Assembly (NCBI GenBank): GCA_017459675.1
Contig: JAFUCM010000014.1
Location: 1 to 56,399 of the forward strand
Length of the DNA stretch: 56,399 nucleotides
Origin: Eubacterium sp.
GTDB lineage: Bacteria > Bacillota > Clostridia > Lachnospirales > Lachnospiraceae
Reading direction: 5' to 3'
In this document: piece by piece, positions 54,602-56,399 of the stretch
How positions within the stretch are numbered: position 1 is the first letter of the stretch
How the letters are laid out: each line of letters opens with the position of its first letter
Made by a program: the position numbers and the translations under genes
The notes under the pieces: generated by a model
Databases searched by the model: none
What the model was told of the DNA's origin: nothing
What the model saw: only the letters and a program-made list of their open reading frames with translations

Positions 54602-54638
54602 CACCTATCGTGTCGGGGCATCTCCCACTGAGATATCA

Positions 54639-56129
54639 TTATGCCCACGGATTCTCGGTCGGATACCGCACGCCTGCCGGCTGGTTATAGCCGATCTCCT
54701 CGACCGGTACGCCGATGTATTTAAAAGTTTCAAACAGCGCTTTGCCGTATTTTCCGAATGCCACTGCGCCGTGATGCGGATAGTTCTTCTCGATCAGAAC
54801 GTGGCGGTAAAATCTTCCCATCTCTTTGATCGCGAAGACGCCGATTGCGCCAAAGGAGCAGCTCGGAACCGGCAGAACCTCGCCTTCTGCGATGTATGCG
54901 CGCAGCTTGCAGTCCGCCGTGCTCTGCAGACGGTAGAATGTAATTTCACCCGGAACGATATCGCCCTCGAGTGTGCCGTTGGTCACTTCTTCCGGAAGTG
55001 AGCGGGCCATGATCTTCTGGTTGCGCATCTCATGGAAGGACAGGCGCTGTGAGCAGGTGTTGCCGCAGTGGAAGCCCATGAAGGTATCCGTATGCTTGTA
55101 CGGGAACTTTCCTTCGATCTTTTCACGGTACATATCCTTCGGAACAGAATTGTTGATATCCAGCAGGGTTACGATATCCTGGCTGATAACCGTTCCGATG
55201 TACTCGCTGAGCGTTCCGTAAATATCAACCTCGCAGGAAACCGGAATGCCGCGGCCGGTGAGAATGCTGTTGATATAGCACGGCACAAATCCGAACATCG
55301 TCTGGAATGCCGGCCAGCACTTGGTGGTGACCGCCACAAATTCTCTGTAGCCTTTGTGCTCCTCGATCCAGTCAGTCAGGGTGAGTTCGTACTGCGCCAG
55401 CTTCGGCAGAATCTGCGGCTTCTTATTGCCCTCGCCCAGCTCCGTTTCCATTTCTTTGATCACTCCCGGGATGCGCGGATCATCTGCATGCTTCAGAAAT
55501 GCCTCATACAGATCCAGCTCTGAGTTTTCCTCGATCTCAACGCCCAGATTATACAGCTGCTGAATCGGCGCATTACAGGCCAGGAAGTTATTCGGACGCG
55601 GCCCGAAGCTGATAATCTTCAGATGTTCGATTCCATAGACCGCACGCGCAATCGGCAGGAAGTCATGGATCATGTCTGCACAGTCCTCCGCATCCCCTAC
55701 CGGATACTCCGGAATATATGCCTTCACACCGCGGATTTTCAGATTGTAGCTTGCATTCAGCATGCCGCAGTACGCATCGCCGCGGCCGTCCATCAGATCG
55801 CCCTGACTCTCCTCAGCCGCCGCACAGAACATCTTCGGACCGTCAAAATGCTTCGCCAGCAGCGTCTCTGAAATCTCCGGTCCGAAATTGCCAAGATAGA
55901 CACAGAGCGCATTGCAGTCCGCCGCTTTCACATCCTTCAACGCATTGACCATATCAATTTCACTTTCGATAATCGTCACCGGACACTCATAGATGTCCTC
56001 TGCGCCGTACTTCTCCGTATAAGCCTCGATCAGGGCTTTTCTTCGGTTCTCCGCCAGAGACGCCGGGAAGCAGTCTCTGCTCACTGCCACAACACCGATC
56101 TTGATACTTGGAATATTATTCTGCTGCAT
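54639..56129 (-). CDS. Sugar isomerase of the L-fucose/L-arabinose isomerase family
   Basis: 496 residues; GGAGA lies 5 nt before the ATG. Family members convert aldoses such as fucose or arabinose to ketoses with a divalent metal. Likely metal and base residues are Glu300 in SCEVDIYGT, Asp324 in TLLDINN, His354 in GFHCGNTCS and His452/453 in YPHHGAVAFGKYG. The N-terminal Rossmann-like part (IGVVAVSRDCFP) matches the group of uncharacterised 'fucose isomerase-like' proteins more than true FucI, which is about 590 residues. Its own terminator gives it a separate transcript. It sits next to the dehydrogenase and transketolase genes, which suggests a shared pathway. Confidence 0.85.
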   Translation of the reverse strand: MQQNNIPSIKIGVVAVSRDCFPASLAENRRKALIEAYTEKYGAEDIYECPVTIIESEIDMVNALKDVKAADCNALCVYLGNFGPEISETLLAKHFDGPKMFCAAAEESQGDLMDGRGDAYCGMLNASYNLKIRGVKAYIPEYPVGDAEDCADMIHDFLPIARAVYGIEHLKIISFGPRPNNFLACNAPIQQLYNLGVEIEENSELDLYEAFLKHADDPRIPGVIKEMETELGEGNKKPQILPKLAQYELTLTDWIEEHKGYREFVAVTTKCWPAFQTMFGFVPCYINSILTGRGIPVSCEVDIYGTLSEYIGTVISQDIVTLLDINNSVPKDMYREKIEGKFPYKHTDTFMGFHCGNTCSQRLSFHEMRNQKIMARSLPEEVTNGTLEGDIVPGEITFYRLQSTADCKLRAYIAEGEVLPVPSCSFGAIGVFAIKEMGRFYRHVLIEKNYPHHGAVAFGKYGKALFETFKYIGVPVEEIGYNQPAGVRYPTENPWA

Positions 56130-56192
56130 CTCATTCTCCTTTTTCTTGATTTTGTGATTTCGGCCGCCCTTTCACCCTGCCCGGTTCACCTT

Positions 56193-56399
56193 GGGGCAGC
56201 GCATTTCTTGCTTTTCGCCTGTTCAGGACGCCCCCGACGCGCTCCAAATCCCTTCCGGGGCAGCGCGTTTCTTACTTTCGCCTGTTCAGGCCGCCCCTGA
56301 CGCGCTCCAAATCCCTTCCGGGGCAGCGCGTTTCTTGCTTTCGCCTGTTCAGGCCGCCCCTGACGCGCTCCAAATCCCTTCCGGGGCAGCGCGTTTCTT
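56193..56399. repeat. 63-bp tandem repeat array running off the right edge
   Basis: A 63-bp unit beginning GGGGCAGCGCGTTTCTT is repeated about 3.3 times. The last three units are nearly identical; the first (56193-56256) has several changes and one extra base. On the minus strand one frame stays open as 21-residue repeats (RNALPRKGFGARQGRPEQAK) ending at a TGA (56188-56186), but other frames on both strands are open too, so coding is uncertain. It lies upstream of the isomerase gene. Confidence 0.85.

Noticed and set aside
56193..56399. Possible CRISPR array
   Set aside because: Units of 63 bp follow each other directly without unique spacers, so this is a plain tandem repeat.

Overview
The window looks like a piece of chromosome from an anaerobic Firmicute, most likely a GC-rich Lachnospiraceae-type clostridium. 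The evidence is strong AGGAGG-type ribosome binding sites, a transketolase split into two genes, NSS and NhaC sodium-coupled transporters, a stand-alone murG and a PrsW-like protease. The species cannot be named from the sequence alone.

Left half (1-27448): one uninterrupted minus-strand reading frame fills the whole region and still runs off the left edge. It encodes at least 9149 residues of an exported protein: a signal segment, an Ala/Pro/Ser-rich stretch, a short RTX-like calcium-binding repeat region, a Gly-Thr linker, InlB-like beta domains, thousands of residues of Gly/Ala/Val-rich beta-strand repeats as in filamentous adhesins, an all-helical island, a Tyr-rich duplicated island and a non-repetitive C-terminal part whose end is not seen. 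All long plus-strand frames here are shadows of this gene. Just upstream on the same strand lie a small two-helix membrane protein, a PrsW-like intramembrane protease, a polytopic membrane protein and an ECF-type sigma factor. Together they suggest a membrane-signalling module next to its surface target.

Middle (30456-42499): a plus-strand mtnA-deoD-murG group (nucleoside and methylthioribose salvage plus lipid II synthesis); then pgi, an NhaC antiporter, an NSS transporter and an unknown membrane protein on the minus strand; an RluA-type pseudouridine synthase; an unusual NifX-like/His-Cys-rich/FKBP fusion; and an MFS transporter.

Right part (42682-56129): a catabolic locus. A minus-strand operon runs transketolase N half, transketolase C half, two tandem Fe-S flavoenzymes of the Old Yellow Enzyme/2,4-dienoyl-CoA reductase type, a zinc polyol-type dehydrogenase and a GPH sugar:cation symporter. 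A divergent AraC regulator sits at its head. Two further medium-chain dehydrogenases and a fucose/arabinose-isomerase-like enzyme lie next to it. The set fits uptake of a sugar-like or glycoside-like compound, redox remodelling, isomerisation and two-carbon transfer into the pentose phosphate pathway; the substrate is unknown. The window ends in a 63-bp tandem repeat. Two nested palindromic elements (27988-28128 and 36663-36813) lie between genes.
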